Shown piece by piece: positions 7,560 to 18,951 of a stretch of DNA of 64,000 bases; positions within the stretch are counted from its first letter, which is position 1, and every line of letters starts with the position of its first letter. Origin of the DNA: Devosiaceae bacterium (GTDB taxonomy: Bacteria > Pseudomonadota > Alphaproteobacteria > Rhizobiales > Devosiaceae); NCBI GenBank assembly GCA_021648375.1, contig JAKISW010000011.1:1-64000 (forward strand), in the 5' to 3' direction. Both the position numbers and the translations under genes were made by a program. A model generated the notes under the pieces. The model did no database searches. It saw only the letters and a program-made list of their open reading frames with translations, and was not told the DNA's origin.

Positions 7560-8666
7560 ATGTCAACGAAATCAACCGATACAGTAGACGAAAGAATAGG
7601 GTCCGAAAGCCTGTTGTCCCGCCTGATGAAAAGGCCGGAACTGGGCGCAATTGCCGGGGTAATTCTGGTCACCATTTTCTTTTTAATAACAGCAGACAGC
7701 GCTATGTTTACCCTGTCAGGGGTATTGAATTTTCTAACACCCTCGTCTCAATTGGCCATTCTGGCAATCGGCGCGGCGATGCTGATGATCGGCGGCGAGT
7801 TTGATCTCTCTATAGGCTCAATGGTCGCTTTAGCCGGCCTGTTTTTTTCCGTTGCCGTCGTAAACTTTGGAATGCCGCTTTTTATGGCTATACCGGCAAC
7901 TCTGGCATTTGCCGCTGCTGTCGGCTCGATCAATGGGCAAATCGTCGTCCGTACTGGTTTACCTTCATTTATTGTCACGCTGGCCTTCCTGTTTATTTTA
8001 CGTGGCCTGTCACTGGTCGGATTAAAACTGGCCACTGGCGGCTCTACCCAGTTGCGCGGCGTGCGCGAAGCGGTAGAGGGTGACTTTCTCGTCCCCTTTT
8101 TCAGCGGTGATGCCTTTCCTGGTTTTTTTGCATGGTTGGCAAGTATCGGGTGGATTGAGACCTTTAAGAACGGAGTGCCAAAAGTCACCGGAATTCCGGT
8201 TGAGATCCTTTGGTCTATCGCTTTGGTGGTTCTGGCGACCTATGTCCTGCTGCGTACGCCTGTGGGCAACTGGATTTTTGCTTCGGGAGGCGACCCGGAA
8301 GCCGCATCCAATTCTGGAGTGCCGGTAAAAAAGGTAAAAATTTCATTGTTCATGCTGACAGCGGCCTGTGCCGCTTTGCTTGCCATTATTCAGGTCCTTG
8401 ATGCTGGTTCAACCGATGCGCGTCGCGGGTTTCAAAAAGAATTTGAAGCTATTATTGCCGCTGTAATCGGCGGATGCTTATTGACCGGTGGATATGGCTC
8501 AGCTATCGGGGCGTTCTTTGGCTCGATAATTTTTGGCATGGTCGTGATTGGCCTGACCTATACCGACTTTGATCAGGACTGGTTTCAGGTCTTTCTGGGC
8601 GGCATGCTTTTACTCGCTGTGATCTTTAATAACATGATCCGCAAACGCGTAACCGGGGAGCGCTGA
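7560..8666 (+). CDS. Sugar/inositol ABC transporter permease
   Basis: 368-residue inner-membrane permease of the ribose-type (BPD_transp_2) family with about ten hydrophobic segments. The family signature [11 protein letters not shown] is at residues 78-88, and the coupling region has an Ala/Gly-rich segment ([12 protein letters not shown]). It forms the channel for the binding protein just upstream and meets the ATPase gene 1 bp downstream. The SD GGGGAGGG lies close before the ATG. Confidence 0.87.
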   Translation: MSTKSTDTVDERIGSESLLSRLMKRPELGAIAGVILVTIFFLITADSAMFTLSGVLNFLTPSSQLAILAIGAAMLMIGGEFDLSIGSMVALAGLFFSVAVVNFGMPLFMAIPATLAFAAAVGSINGQIVVRTGLPSFIVTLAFLFILRGLSLVGLKLATGGSTQLRGVREAVEGDFLVPFFSGDAFPGFFAWLASIGWIETFKNGVPKVTGIPVEILWSIALVVLATYVLLRTPVGNWIFASGGDPEAASNSGVPVKKVKISLFMLTAACAALLAIIQVLDAGSTDARRGFQKEFEAIIAAVIGGCLLTGGYGSAIGAFFGSIIFGMVVIGLTYTDFDQDWFQVFLGGMLLLAVIFNNMIRKRVTGER

Positions 8667-8667
8667 T

Positions 8668-9447
8668 ATGAGTGATGCCATTGTCCATATGGAAAATATT
8701 GAAAAGCGTTTTGGTCCGGTTATTGCACTGGCAGGCGTCAGCTTTGATGTCAGCGCCGGTGAATGTCATTGCCTGTTGGGCGACAATGGGGCCGGAAAAT
8801 CAACCTTCATCAAAACCATGTCCGGAGTGTATAAACCCTCTGCTGGATCCATCCTTTTTGAAGGCAAGGAGATGAATTTCGATAGCCCCCGCGATTCAAT
8901 GGAAGCCGGGATCGCTACGGTTTATCAGGATTTGGCGATGATACCTCTGATGTCGGTCACGCGCAATTTCTGGATGGGGCGAGAACCAACAAAAGGTAAG
9001 GGCCTTTTCAAACGCTTTGATATTGATCGTGCCAATGAGATTACCATGGCAGAAATGCAAAAAATGGGCATCAATTTGCGTGCGCCTGATCAGGCGGTCG
9101 GCACACTTTCCGGCGGAGAGCGTCAAACAGTGGCGATTGCCCGCGCAGTCTATTTTGGCGCCAAGGTATTGATCCTTGACGAACCGACATCAGCGCTTGG
9201 TGTACGCCAGACTTCAAATGTGTTGGCGACCGTTGCGCGGGTCAGAAACCAGGGTATCGGGGTGGTTTTTATTACTCACAACGTACGTCATGCACTAGCG
9301 GTTGGTGACCGGTTTACGGTTCTTAATCGCGGAAAAACCCTTGGCACAGCGACAAAGGGAAATATCACAGCCGAAGAATTACAGGACCTGATGGCTGGGG
9401 GGCAGGAAATGGCCACGCTGGAAGGCTCGCTGGGAGGAACAGTGTGA
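8668..9447 (+). CDS. Sugar/inositol ABC transporter ATP-binding protein (single domain)
   Basis: 259-residue ATPase with Walker [10 protein letters not shown] (38-46), Q-loop Gln87, signature LSGGERQ (147-153), Walker B LILDEP ending at 173 and switch His204. Many ribose-type systems have a tandem two-domain ATPase of about 500 residues. This is a single-domain type, so it must dimerise, as in the FrcA-like fructose importer. Its last 4 bp overlap the GTG of iolC. Confidence 0.87.
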   Translation: MSDAIVHMENIEKRFGPVIALAGVSFDVSAGECHCLLGDNGAGKSTFIKTMSGVYKPSAGSILFEGKEMNFDSPRDSMEAGIATVYQDLAMIPLMSVTRNFWMGREPTKGKGLFKRFDIDRANEITMAEMQKMGINLRAPDQAVGTLSGGERQTVAIARAVYFGAKVLILDEPTSALGVRQTSNVLATVARVRNQGIGVVFITHNVRHALAVGDRFTVLNRGKTLGTATKGNITAEELQDLMAGGQEMATLEGSLGGTV

Positions 9448-11363
9448 CCCTCGATCTCATCACAATTGGCCGCGCTTCGGTGGATCTTTATGGTGCTCAA
9501 GTGGGCGGCAGGTTGGAAGATATGGCATCTTTTAACAAGTATATTGGTGGCTCCCCAACAAATATTGCAACAGGCACTGCACGACTGGGGCTAAAATCCG
9601 CCCTGATTACACGGGTCGGAGACGAGCATATGGGTCGCTTCATCCGTGAAGAACTTATGTCAGAAGGCGTCGATGTTAGCTGTGTGGTGACTGACCCCGA
9701 TCGCCTTACGGCGCTGGTTTTGCTGGGTATCCGTGATCGCGAGCAATTCCCCTTGATATTCTATCGTGAAAACTGCGCGGATATGGCCCTTTGCGAAGAT
9801 GATATAGACCCTGCATTTATAGAGCGTGCACGCTGCGTTACGGTAACAGGCACCCATCTCAGCCATGCCAATACAGAGGCCGCAGTGCTTAAAGCGCTGC
9901 ATTTAGCGCGCAAAAACGGCGCCAAAACGGCACTTGATATTGACTACAGACCCAATCTTTGGGGGCTGGCGGGCCATGATGCGGGGGAGGAACGCTTTAT
10001 AAATAGCCCCGCCGTAACGGCGAAGTTGCAAAAAACACTGGCACTGTTTGATCTGATTGTCGGCACAGAAGAAGAATTTCATATTGCCGGAGGCAGCACA
10101 GATACGATTGAGGCCCTGCGCAATGTGCGCGCCCTGAGCGACGCCACGCTGGTATGCAAGCGCGGCCCGATGGGGGCAGCAGCTTTTACCGGTGCTATTT
10201 CTGATACATTGGATGACGGCATCAGTGGCCCCGGTTTTCCAATTGAGGTTTTTAATGTGCTTGGGGCAGGGGATGGTTTTATGTCTGGTCTGCTCAAGGG
10301 CTGGCTTGACGGTGAAAGCTGGCAGGTGGCCCTGACTTATGCAAACGCCTGTGGTGCTTTTGCAGTTAGTCGTCATGGCTGCACACCATCTTATCCCAGT
10401 TGGGAGGAGCTACAGTTTTTTCTCAAACGCGGGGTAAAAACACCTGCCTTGCGCAAAGATGCTGAGCTTGAGCAAATCCACTGGTCCACCAACCGCCGCA
10501 AAAACTGGCCGGATATGCGGGTATTTGCTTTTGATCACCGGATACAGCTTGAAACTATGGCAAAAGAAGCAGGCGCTGATTTGCAAAATATCGGGGAGTT
10601 CAAACAACTCTGCCTGCAGGCCGCGCTCAACGTTGCTGGCTCTTCCAGCGGGCATGGCATTCTTTGCGATAGTCGGTTTGGACAGGATGCTTTGTTTGAT
10701 GCAACCGGCAGCGGATTGTGGATCGGGCGCCCGGTGGAATGGCCCGGTTCACGTCCATTAACGCTGGAACCTGAACTTGGTGCGGATTTTGGCGGGCTGC
10801 ATGAATGGCCAAGTGAACACGTGGTCAAAGTGTTGTGTTTTTATCACCCGGATGATTCTACCGATATAAAATTGCAACAGGAAACCACGATAAAACGCTT
10901 ATTTGCTTCGGCTCGACGTAACAGGTTGGAATTTTTACTGGAAATTATCCCCTCTAAAGTCGCTGTTTGCGATGGCGAGACTGCGGGCACGATTATTCAG
11001 CGCTTCTATGAAATTGGTATCTATCCCGACTGGTGGAAACTTGAACCGATGACTAGCGAAATGGCATGGGCAAACACTTGTCGTATCATTCAAGAACACG
11101 ACCCGTATTGTCGGGGTGTGGTGGTTCTGGGGTTGGATGCCTCCCAAAATGCACTTGCAGAATGTTTTACTGCCGCCGCACGTCATGAACTTGTAAAAGG
11201 GTTTGCGGTCGGGCGCACAATCTTTAGTGATGCGGCGCGGGGGTGGATGAAGGGCGAAATTTCCGACGAGGCGGCCGTTCAGGATATGGCGAAAAAATAC
11301 GCAGCATTATGCAGCACATGGGACAAGGCACGAGAGGCGAACAGATGGCGAGCATCCGCTTAA
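9444..11363 (+). CDS. iolC: 5-dehydro-2-deoxygluconokinase fused to a DUF2090 aldolase-like domain
   Basis: 639 residues. Residues 1 to about 320 are a PfkB/ribokinase-fold kinase, with the GGSPTNIA substrate loop (35-42) and the GAGD anion-hole/catalytic motif (274-277, Asp277 as base). It phosphorylates 2-deoxy-5-keto-gluconate. Residues ~325-639 are a DUF2090 domain. This fusion is usual in alphaproteobacteria and is annotated as carrying the next step, cleavage to dihydroxyacetone phosphate and malonate semialdehyde. No separate iolJ is present here, which agrees. Start is GTG in a GTGA overlap, with GGGAGGA upstream. Confidence 0.9.
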   Translation: MTLDLITIGRASVDLYGAQVGGRLEDMASFNKYIGGSPTNIATGTARLGLKSALITRVGDEHMGRFIREELMSEGVDVSCVVTDPDRLTALVLLGIRDREQFPLIFYRENCADMALCEDDIDPAFIERARCVTVTGTHLSHANTEAAVLKALHLARKNGAKTALDIDYRPNLWGLAGHDAGEERFINSPAVTAKLQKTLALFDLIVGTEEEFHIAGGSTDTIEALRNVRALSDATLVCKRGPMGAAAFTGAISDTLDDGISGPGFPIEVFNVLGAGDGFMSGLLKGWLDGESWQVALTYANACGAFAVSRHGCTPSYPSWEELQFFLKRGVKTPALRKDAELEQIHWSTNRRKNWPDMRVFAFDHRIQLETMAKEAGADLQNIGEFKQLCLQAALNVAGSSSGHGILCDSRFGQDALFDATGSGLWIGRPVEWPGSRPLTLEPELGADFGGLHEWPSEHVVKVLCFYHPDDSTDIKLQQETTIKRLFASARRNRLEFLLEIIPSKVAVCDGETAGTIIQRFYEIGIYPDWWKLEPMTSEMAWANTCRIIQEHDPYCRGVVVLGLDASQNALAECFTAAARHELVKGFAVGRTIFSDAARGWMKGEISDEAAVQDMAKKYAALCSTWDKAREANRWRASA

Positions 11364-13171
11364 CCGCAGCGCAGGCTCTGGTAAGATTTATCGAAAACCA
11401 GTTTAACGATGATGGGGACCGGATCATCGAAGGTATCTGGGCAATTTTTGGTCATGGCAATGTGGCGGGCCTCGGCGAAGCGCTATATGATGCCCGTGAC
11501 CGCTTGCCCACATATCGCGGCCATAACGAGCAGACCATGGCCCATGCTGCTATTGCCTATGCCAAGCAATTAAATCGCAAACGTGCCATGGCGGTGACAA
11601 GCTCTATTGGTCCCGGAGCCACCAATATGGTGACAGCGGCAGCGCTTGCCCATGTAAACCGGTTGCCAGTGTTATTGATCCCCGGCGATGTATTTGCCAG
11701 TCGCGGTCCTGATCCTGTGCTTCAGCAGGTTGAAGATTTTAACGATGGCACCATCAGTGCCAATGATTGTTTTAAACCGGTCAGCCGTTATTTTGACCGC
11801 ATAACCCGACCTGAACAACTGATTACCTCCCTGCCGCGCGCTTTTCAAACGCTAACCGATCCGGCTGATTGTGGTCCTGTTACCCTGTCATTCTGTCAGG
11901 ATGTGCAGGCCGAAGCCTATGATTATCCGCTCACCATGTTTGAAAAAAAGATATGGGCAGCTCGGCGGCCAGAACCGGATGCGGATGAGCTGGCGCGTGC
12001 AGTCGCAGCGATTAAATCAGCCAAAAAACCGGTGATCATTGCCGGTGGTGGTGTGCATTATTCAATAAGCTGTGAAACGCTTGAAGATTTTGCACAGGCC
12101 CACAATATTCCGGTTGTTGAAACTCAGGCCGGAAAATCAGCACTGCACTGGCAGCATGATCTGGCCTTTGGTCCGGTGGGGGTGACGGGATCACAAAGCG
12201 CCAATTCCATTTGCGCCGATGCGGATGTAATTATTGGTGTTGGTACGCGTTTTCAGGATTTCACAACCGGATCATGGTCAATTTTCAAAAACCCGGATCT
12301 AAAAATATTGGCGCTGAACATACAACCCTATGATGCCATCAAGCATAATGCCTTGTCGCTGGTATGTGATGCCCGTGTTGGGTTGGAAAAATTGGGCGCA
12401 GCGCTTGGTGCCTATAAAGCGCCACACAGGGAGCAAACTATCCGTTCTGATTGGTATGCGGCGGTTGATGCTGTAACAGCACCGCCCAAAGATACCAACG
12501 CCTTGCCAACCGATATGCAGGTGATCGGTGCATTGCAGCGCGCAGCGACCAAAAAAACTGTAGTAATGAGCGCAGCAGGCACCATGCCGGGCGAACTGCA
12601 CAAACTATGGAAATCAACCAATCCCGGTGCCTATCACATGGAATACGGGTTTAGCTGCATGGGATATGAAATTGCCGGTGCCATGGGCATTAAAATGGCC
12701 GAACCTTGGCGCGATGTAATATGCTTCACCGGAGACGGCACCTATATGATGGCCAATTCCGAATTGGCCACAGCTGTGATGATGGGCATTAATTATACGC
12801 TGATCATTACAGACAATCGCGGCTTTGGTTGCATTAACCGTTTGCAAATGGCCACCGGAGGTGCCGAGTTCAACAATTTGCTGGACCATGCAAAACATAA
12901 ACAACCTGCAGCGATAGATTTTGTAAAACATGCCGAAGCCATGGGGGCAAAGGCTATCAAAGTCTCATCAATTGCCGAACTGGAACAAGGTCTGGCACAG
13001 CGCACCGGCAAGGGCGTTGAGGTTTTTGTTGTCGATACAGACCCATACCCCTCAACTGAGGCAGGCGGGTGCTGGTGGGAAGTTGCGGTGCCCGAAATAT
13101 CAAACAGAGAAGAAGTTAATCAGGCACGCGCCGAATATGAAGCCGCTCTAATTGAAAGAGATAAAATATGA
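11345..13171 (+). CDS. iolD: 3D-(3,5/4)-trihydroxycyclohexane-1,2-dione hydrolase
   Basis: 608-residue thiamine-diphosphate enzyme that opens the cyclohexane ring to give 5-deoxy-glucuronate. The usual three-domain order is visible: an N-terminal TPP-binding domain with the activating Glu in GHNEQTMAH, a central domain, and a C-terminal pyrophosphate/Mg domain with GDGTYMMAN. The open frame extends 34 codons upstream, but the ATG at 11345 gives the family N-terminus and overlaps the iolC stop by 19 bp. Confidence 0.92.
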   Translation: MASIRLTAAQALVRFIENQFNDDGDRIIEGIWAIFGHGNVAGLGEALYDARDRLPTYRGHNEQTMAHAAIAYAKQLNRKRAMAVTSSIGPGATNMVTAAALAHVNRLPVLLIPGDVFASRGPDPVLQQVEDFNDGTISANDCFKPVSRYFDRITRPEQLITSLPRAFQTLTDPADCGPVTLSFCQDVQAEAYDYPLTMFEKKIWAARRPEPDADELARAVAAIKSAKKPVIIAGGGVHYSISCETLEDFAQAHNIPVVETQAGKSALHWQHDLAFGPVGVTGSQSANSICADADVIIGVGTRFQDFTTGSWSIFKNPDLKILALNIQPYDAIKHNALSLVCDARVGLEKLGAALGAYKAPHREQTIRSDWYAAVDAVTAPPKDTNALPTDMQVIGALQRAATKKTVVMSAAGTMPGELHKLWKSTNPGAYHMEYGFSCMGYEIAGAMGIKMAEPWRDVICFTGDGTYMMANSELATAVMMGINYTLIITDNRGFGCINRLQMATGGAEFNNLLDHAKHKQPAAIDFVKHAEAMGAKAIKVSSIAELEQGLAQRTGKGVEVFVVDTDPYPSTEAGGCWWEVAVPEISNREEVNQARAEYEAALIERDKI

Positions 13172-14067
13172 TCCTTTATGGCACCAACCCGATTGCCTGG
13201 TCCAATGATGATGACCTTACTCTTGGCGCTCATATCAGTCTGGAACAATGCCTTAGTGATGCGGGTGAGATTGGTTTTGATGGCATCGAGAAGGGCCACA
13301 AAATGCCTCTTGATCCAGAGGAGTTGGCTGCGGCTCTTGCACCCCATGGGTTGCGCTTCATTTCCGGCTGGTATTCGCTCAATTTGCTGGACCGTTCACC
13401 AGAGGATGAAAAAAAGGCGATTCAGCCGCATCTTGATCTGTTAAAAGCTATGGGATGCAAAATCTGCATTGTTTGCGAAACATCCAATGCGATCCACGGT
13501 GCCGATGATATTTCGGTTAATGACAAGCCTGTTCTGGCGGATGATCAATGGGAGAAATTTGGCGCGGATGTTGAAGAAATTTCCCAATTCTGTGCAGATC
13601 AGGGGATCACGCTGGCCTATCATCATCATATGGGAACGGTCGTTGAAACCCCGGATGAAACCGAGCGATTTATGAGCGTGACCGGACCGGCCACCAAATT
13701 GCTTTTTGATACCGGTCATTGCTATTTTGGTGGTGGTGATCCGGCCGAAATTTTGGCTCGTCACATGGATCGGGTGGCCCATATCCACGCAAAAAATGTA
13801 CGTCCGTCGGTGATGTCGGTGGTGCGCGAACAAGGACTATCGTTTCTCGAAGGTGTGCGCCGTGGAGTATTCACTGTGCCGGGGGATAGCGAAGGAGGGG
13901 TGATGTTTGAGCCGGTGCTCGCTATTGCGGCAGCCCATGATTATCAGGGCTGGCTGGTGATCGAAGCCGAGCAGGACCCGGTGGTGCACAATCCTTTTAA
14001 ATATCAGTCCATGGGTCTTAAAGCACTAAAACAAATGGCAAATTCTGTTGGATTGGATAAGGGATAA
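13168..14067 (+). CDS. iolE: myo-Inosose-2 dehydratase
   Basis: 299-residue TIM-barrel protein that dehydrates 2-keto-myo-inositol to the trihydroxycyclohexanedione used by IolD. The N-terminus ([10 protein letters not shown]), the [10 protein letters not shown] segment and the metal-site region ([31 protein letters not shown]) fit IolE. The ATGA overlap with iolD shows translational coupling. Confidence 0.92.
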   Translation: MILYGTNPIAWSNDDDLTLGAHISLEQCLSDAGEIGFDGIEKGHKMPLDPEELAAALAPHGLRFISGWYSLNLLDRSPEDEKKAIQPHLDLLKAMGCKICIVCETSNAIHGADDISVNDKPVLADDQWEKFGADVEEISQFCADQGITLAYHHHMGTVVETPDETERFMSVTGPATKLLFDTGHCYFGGGDPAEILARHMDRVAHIHAKNVRPSVMSVVREQGLSFLEGVRRGVFTVPGDSEGGVMFEPVLAIAAAHDYQGWLVIEAEQDPVVHNPFKYQSMGLKALKQMANSVGLDKG

Positions 14068-14873
14068 TGGCAAATCTGCTAAGAAAACCAATATCTGAAA
14101 GCGGCAAGGTCCACAATATTTCCCCAAAAAGCGCCGACTGGGATTATGTGGGCTTTGGACTTTATCATTTGAAGGCCGGTGAACGGGTTAGTGAGCAAAC
14201 CGGCCCGCGCGAAGTGATTTTGGTTCTGGTTGAAGGCCGTGCACAAATATCTGTCGCGGGGCAGGATTTTGGTGAGTTGGGGCAGCGAATGAGCGTGTTC
14301 GAGCGCCTGCCGCCTGCCTGTGTCTATGCGCCCAACGGGGCGGACTGGACGGCTAAGGCTACCAGTGACTGTGTGCTGGCGGTTTGTTCTGCACCGGGCG
14401 CAAGTGGCCATGAAGCTGCGGTAATAGGTCCAAAAGATATTGAGCTGGAAGAGCGCGGCAAGGGCGCAAATACACGCTATATCCACAATATCGCCATGGA
14501 AAACCGCGATGTTGCCGACAGTTTGCTGGTAACGGAGGTGTTTACACCTAGCGGAAACTGGTCATCCTACCCCCCCCATCGCCATGACGAAAATAATTTT
14601 CCTCACATGACATATCTGGAAGAAACCTATTACCACCGGCTTAATCCGGCGCAGGGTTTCGGATTCCAACGGGTTTTTACCGAGGATGGGGATCTGGATG
14701 AAACCATGGCGGTTAGTGATGGCGATGTAGTGCTTGTGCCGCGTGGCCATCACCCGTGTGCTGCGCCCTACGGGTATGAAATGTACTACTTAAATGTCAT
14801 GGCCGGGCCATTACGCAAATGGCGGTTCCAGAACCATCCCGATCACGACTGGATATTTCAGCGCGATAAATAA
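14067..14873 (+). CDS. iolB: 5-deoxy-glucuronate isomerase
   Basis: 268-residue bicupin that isomerises 5-deoxy-glucuronate to 2-deoxy-5-keto-gluconate, the IolC substrate. The metal-binding segment PPHRHDE followed by the EETYYHR strand and the late GDVVLVPRGHHP segment are typical. It overlaps the iolE stop by one base (TAATG) and ends the first iol transcript, 11 bp before a strong terminator. Confidence 0.92.
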   Translation: MANLLRKPISESGKVHNISPKSADWDYVGFGLYHLKAGERVSEQTGPREVILVLVEGRAQISVAGQDFGELGQRMSVFERLPPACVYAPNGADWTAKATSDCVLAVCSAPGASGHEAAVIGPKDIELEERGKGANTRYIHNIAMENRDVADSLLVTEVFTPSGNWSSYPPHRHDENNFPHMTYLEETYYHRLNPAQGFGFQRVFTEDGDLDETMAVSDGDVVLVPRGHHPCAAPYGYEMYYLNVMAGPLRKWRFQNHPDHDWIFQRDK

Positions 14874-14884
14874 TTCTCCCTGAG

Positions 14885-14915
14885 CTCTGCCCCTTTGCAG
14901 GGGCGGAGTTTTTTT
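14885..14915 (+). terminator. Rho-independent terminator after iolB
   Basis: Stem CTCTGCCCC / GGGGCGGAG (9 bp, one G-T), loop TTTGCA, then seven T. It separates the iolG-iolB transcript from iolA. Confidence 0.85.
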
Positions 14916-14965
14916 GAAAAACTCTGCTTAAAAACTGTCAAACCAAAATTGCACAGGATAAAACC

Positions 14966-16468
14966 ATGTCTAAAATCACCCATTTCATTAACGGCGCGCC
15001 CTTTGCAGGCGATTCTGATCGCGCGGCTGAGGTCTTTAACCCGGCCACCGGCTCAGTCGAAAAATCCGTTGTTTTAGCGTCCAGCGCTGATGTGGACACA
15101 GCAGTGGCGGCAGCAAAATCCGCATGGCCAAAATGGTCAAAAACTCCGGCATTACGTCGAGTGCGTATCCTTGATCGGTTCAAAAATATTCTTTGGGATC
15201 GTGGCGATCAACTGGCCAAAATCATTTCAGCCGAACATGGCAAGACCCATGACGACGCCCTTGGCGAAGTCACTCGCGGGCTTGAAGTTGTTGAATTCGC
15301 AACCTCGGCACCCTCTTTTCTGAAAGGAGAATTCAGCGAAAACGTTGGCACCGGGGTGGACAGTTATATGATCCGCCAATCCCTTGGGGTTTGCGCCGGA
15401 ATCACGCCCTTCAACTTTCCGGTGATGGTGCCAATGTGGATGTTCCCGATAGCTTTGGCGACCGGTAATACCTTTATCCTAAAACCGTCGGAACGTGACC
15501 CCTCCGCATCACTCTTACTGGCACAATGGCTGAAAGAGGCTGGCCTTCCGGACGGTGTTTTCAACGTGATTAATGGAGACAAAGTGGCAGTGGACGCTTT
15601 GCTGCATCACCCGGATGTCAAGGCGATCAGTTTTGTGGGCTCAACACCAATAGCGCAATATATCCATAAAACCGGCACGGCTAATGGCAAGCGAGTACAG
15701 GCTCTGGGCGGAGCAAAAAACCACATGATTATCATGCCCGATGCGGATATGGACATGGCCGCAAGCGCACTGATGGGCGCGGGATTTGGTTCTGCCGGTG
15801 AGCGCTGCATGGCGATCTCGGTTGCGGTTCCTGTAACTGATGCGGTCGCAGATGCGCTGATTGAAAAACTGATGCCGCAAATCAAGGCTCTAAAGATTGG
15901 TCCGGCTTCAGACCCATCTTCACAGATGGGCCCGCTTATTACGGCACAGCATTTATCCAAAGTTAAGGGTTACATAACCAGTGGTGAAGAACAGGGTGCC
16001 AAAATTGTGATTGATGGGCGCAATTTCAAGCAAGACAAACTCGGTTATGAAAACGGACATTTTATTGGCGGCACGCTTTTGGATAATGTCACTCAGGACA
16101 TGACCTGTTATAAAGAGGAAATCTTTGGACCGGTGCTCTTAGTTGTTCGCAAAGGGTCTTATCAGGATGCTATCGATCTGATCCATGGCCACGAATATGC
16201 CAACGGAACGGCAATATTCACCCGTGATGGCGATGTTGCACGCAATTTCAGCCAGGATATAGAAGTGGGAATGGTTGGCATCAATGTGCCAATTCCGGTG
16301 CCAATGGCTTTTCACAGTTTTGGTGGCTGGAAATCTTCTATTTTTGGGGACCACCATATGCATGGTATGGAGGGCGTGCGATTTTTCACCCGTATCAAGA
16401 CAACAACAACGCGTTGGCCATCTGGAATGCGCACCGATCCTGAATTTACCATGCCAACATTGGGATAA
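14966..16468 (+). CDS. iolA: Methylmalonate/malonate-semialdehyde dehydrogenase (CoA-acylating)
   Basis: 500-residue aldehyde dehydrogenase converting malonate semialdehyde to acetyl-CoA and CO2, the last step of inositol breakdown; it can also serve valine degradation (mmsA). Catalytic Cys281 is in GERCMAIS, Asn149 in ITPFNFP and Lys173 in LKPSE. The usual general-base Glu is replaced (LGGAKNH), a hallmark of the CoA-dependent class. It lies after the terminator, so it probably has its own promoter in 14916-14965 or depends on read-through. Confidence 0.9.
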   Translation: MSKITHFINGAPFAGDSDRAAEVFNPATGSVEKSVVLASSADVDTAVAAAKSAWPKWSKTPALRRVRILDRFKNILWDRGDQLAKIISAEHGKTHDDALGEVTRGLEVVEFATSAPSFLKGEFSENVGTGVDSYMIRQSLGVCAGITPFNFPVMVPMWMFPIALATGNTFILKPSERDPSASLLLAQWLKEAGLPDGVFNVINGDKVAVDALLHHPDVKAISFVGSTPIAQYIHKTGTANGKRVQALGGAKNHMIIMPDADMDMAASALMGAGFGSAGERCMAISVAVPVTDAVADALIEKLMPQIKALKIGPASDPSSQMGPLITAQHLSKVKGYITSGEEQGAKIVIDGRNFKQDKLGYENGHFIGGTLLDNVTQDMTCYKEEIFGPVLLVVRKGSYQDAIDLIHGHEYANGTAIFTRDGDVARNFSQDIEVGMVGINVPIPVPMAFHSFGGWKSSIFGDHHMHGMEGVRFFTRIKTTTTRWPSGMRTDPEFTMPTLG

Positions 16469-16471
16469 AGT

Positions 16472-17584
16472 ATGAAAAACAATTTGGGAGTAGCGTTGAT
16501 AGGTACCGGTTTTATGGGCAAGGTGCATGCTTTGGCATGGCAGGCTGTGCAGCCGGTCTTTGGCACCGATGTCAAACCTCGCCTTGAGATTTTGTGTGAT
16601 CAACCAGCGGACCGAGCAACTGAGCTGGCCGAACAATTCGGGTTTGCCCGGGCAACTGATGATTGGCGCACGGCAATCCTTGACCCGGCCGTGGATGTGG
16701 TTTCGATTACCACACCAAACAAGCTTCATGCTCAAATGGTGATAGCGGCGGCCAATGCGGGCAAGCATATCTGGTGTGAAAAACCGCTAGCCGTAACACT
16801 TGAAGATGCCAGAGCCATGGCAAAAGCAGTGGAGCAGTCCGGGGTGGCTGCAATTTTTGGCTATAATTACACCCAAAACCCCACTTTTTTGCATGCGGTT
16901 GATCTGATTAAAAGTGGTGCAATTGGTCGTTTGATCCATTTTCGTGGATTTGTTGATGAGGATTATCAGGCGGATCCATCTACTCCGTGGACCTGGCGAT
17001 CATTACGCTCTGAGGCCGGTCTGGGAGTGCTGGGCGATCTTACCTGCCATCTGATCAGCCTGGCTCTGCGCCTGATGGGACCGGTTGCAGTAACATCGGC
17101 TGATATGCAAACGGTTCACCACATCCGCCCGTTAGAGGATGGATCTGGAACCGGTGAAGTTGAAAATGAAGATATTGCCAGTGCGCTTTTGCGGTTTGAA
17201 AACGGTGCGCAGGGGGTGATTTCCTCATCCCGGGTGGCCTGGGGGCGTAAAAGCCGTCTGTCTTTTGAGGTGCATGGAGACAAGGGCATGATCTGTTTTG
17301 ATCAGGAGCGCATGAACGAATTGCAGCTTTATTTAGCTGAAGGTCCAAAATCACAACAGGGGTTCAAAACAATCCTGACGGGACCAGCACATCCGCTTTA
17401 TGCCAATTTCAACCCGGCACCGGGCCACACACTTGGCTTCCAGGACCAAAAAACCATCGAGGCCGCAGCATTCCTTGATATGATTTCAGGGAAAGACAGC
17501 AATGGTGTTGGCATGCAAGAGGCACTTTTAATTGAGGAAACAATTCACGCAATTGCCCGTGCCGCTAAAAACAGCCTTCCTTAA
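16472..17584 (+). CDS. Gfo/Idh/MocA-family dehydrogenase, second inositol-type
   Basis: 370-residue NAD(P)-dependent oxidoreductase with GTGFMG (11-16), EKP with Lys104, and Asp189/His193 in GDLTCHLISL. It is a distant relative of IolG (370 against 337 residues). It follows iolA by 3 bp, so it probably shares its mRNA. Likely substrates are scyllo-inositol, inosose or a related sugar, which would widen the locus to other isomers; this cannot be settled from sequence. Its stop codon overlaps the convergent nuoN stop in the shared bases TTAA. Confidence 0.8.
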   Translation: MKNNLGVALIGTGFMGKVHALAWQAVQPVFGTDVKPRLEILCDQPADRATELAEQFGFARATDDWRTAILDPAVDVVSITTPNKLHAQMVIAAANAGKHIWCEKPLAVTLEDARAMAKAVEQSGVAAIFGYNYTQNPTFLHAVDLIKSGAIGRLIHFRGFVDEDYQADPSTPWTWRSLRSEAGLGVLGDLTCHLISLALRLMGPVAVTSADMQTVHHIRPLEDGSGTGEVENEDIASALLRFENGAQGVISSSRVAWGRKSRLSFEVHGDKGMICFDQERMNELQLYLAEGPKSQQGFKTILTGPAHPLYANFNPAPGHTLGFQDQKTIEAAAFLDMISGKDSNGVGMQEALLIEETIHAIARAAKNSLP

Positions 17585-18951
17585 AAAATACTGGCACCAG
17601 TAAAAACCTGAGTTATCAAGCCAAACAAAAGCGTTATGGCCAGTGTCAAAACCCAAACAATTGTGGTTGCCAATGTGGATTTTTGCTCAGATTTCGCCTC
17701 TTTTTCTGCCATATACATGGCAACAATCACCCGAAGATAAACCGCAAGCGAAAGAACTGAATTCAAAATTGCAATGATTACCAGCCATAAAAATCCGGCT
17801 TCGATTGCAGCGCCAAACAATAGCGCCTTGCCAAAAAACCCAAACAGGGGAGGGATGCCGGCCAGCGAAAGCAAAAACACCACCATAGCCACACCCACAA
17901 TTGACGACCTGCGTCCCAGCCCGGTGAATTTATCCATATCCCGTCCGCCCACAAGGATAATGGCAAACGCCCCGATATTCATCGCTGCATAGGCGGCACC
18001 AAATATAATCAACGAATCCAGCGCCAGAGCACTAAAGCCAATAGCCACCAGTCCCAACAAAAAATATCCGGATTGGGCAATTGAAGAATAGGCAAGCAAG
18101 CGCACCAGATTGCTTTGCACCAGCGCCGTGAGATATCCATAGGTCATGCTAAGAGCGGCAAGTATCGCGATTGCCCATTGCCAACCGGTCGCAATCGGCA
18201 AATAGGTAAAAACCTGCGCCAATGCAAAAATTGCCGCCAGCTTGGTAACCACCGACATATAGGCGGCAACCGATATGGGCGCTCCGTCATAGGCATCCGG
18301 TGCCCAGAAATGAAACGGCACAAGAGCCGCCTTATATCCAAGACCCACCAATAGCGCCAACAAACCAGCCGCTGCTAGTAGTGGTTTATCACCAATGGTG
18401 ACCAAGGCACTAAACAGGGTTGATCCTGCCCCCGCATACCAAAAGGTCACTCCATAAATCATCACAGCTCCGGCCACCGAGCCATAGACTAAAAACTTCA
18501 TGGATGCTTCGGTTGCCGCATCATCAGCAGGATAGGCAACCAGTGCAAACGAGCCAAGTCCGGTCAGCACCACACCGAGCACGATCAGCATTACATCACC
18601 ACTTCCCGAAAGCATCAATGCTCCAAGAGAAACCAGAACCATCAGGCTGTAAACACTGCCCTCGCGAAATCTCCCCGCCAATTCGCCTCGCGCCAAAAGC
18701 AGGGAAAGAGCGGTTGCAGGAAGCAAGATCAGTTTTGACCATACGGCTATATAATTTATTCTGTAGGTGCCACCAAACACCGATGCATCCGTTCCCAGCA
18801 ACAGGTATGATTGCCAGGTGGCCAGAGCCAGACCGGCAAGACCGATTGCCAGCACCACACGGGAAAATCTAACCATTTCACCGATCAACATCAGCGTCAC
18901 GGTGATCATCAAAATAAGTTCTGGCAGCAGCAGTGAAAGATCGCGACCCAT
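17581..18951 (-). CDS. nuoN: NuoN-like proton channel subunit
   Basis: 456-residue antiporter-like subunit with about 14 membrane segments, the last gene of the truncated complex I-type operon. The second core helix pair keeps lysine (GLGYKAALVPFHFW, then a VVTKL segment), as in proton-pumping NuoN. The ATG at 18951 overlaps the nuoM stop by one base; an upstream in-frame extension to 18999 lies inside nuoM and is rejected. Confidence 0.85.
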   Translation of the reverse strand: MGRDLSLLLPELILMITVTLMLIGEMVRFSRVVLAIGLAGLALATWQSYLLLGTDASVFGGTYRINYIAVWSKLILLPATALSLLLARGELAGRFREGSVYSLMVLVSLGALMLSGSGDVMLIVLGVVLTGLGSFALVAYPADDAATEASMKFLVYGSVAGAVMIYGVTFWYAGAGSTLFSALVTIGDKPLLAAAGLLALLVGLGYKAALVPFHFWAPDAYDGAPISVAAYMSVVTKLAAIFALAQVFTYLPIATGWQWAIAILAALSMTYGYLTALVQSNLVRLLAYSSIAQSGYFLLGLVAIGFSALALDSLIIFGAAYAAMNIGAFAIILVGGRDMDKFTGLGRRSSIVGVAMVVFLLSLAGIPPLFGFFGKALLFGAAIEAGFLWLVIIAILNSVLSLAVYLRVIVAMYMAEKEAKSEQKSTLATTIVWVLTLAITLLFGLITQVFTGASIF

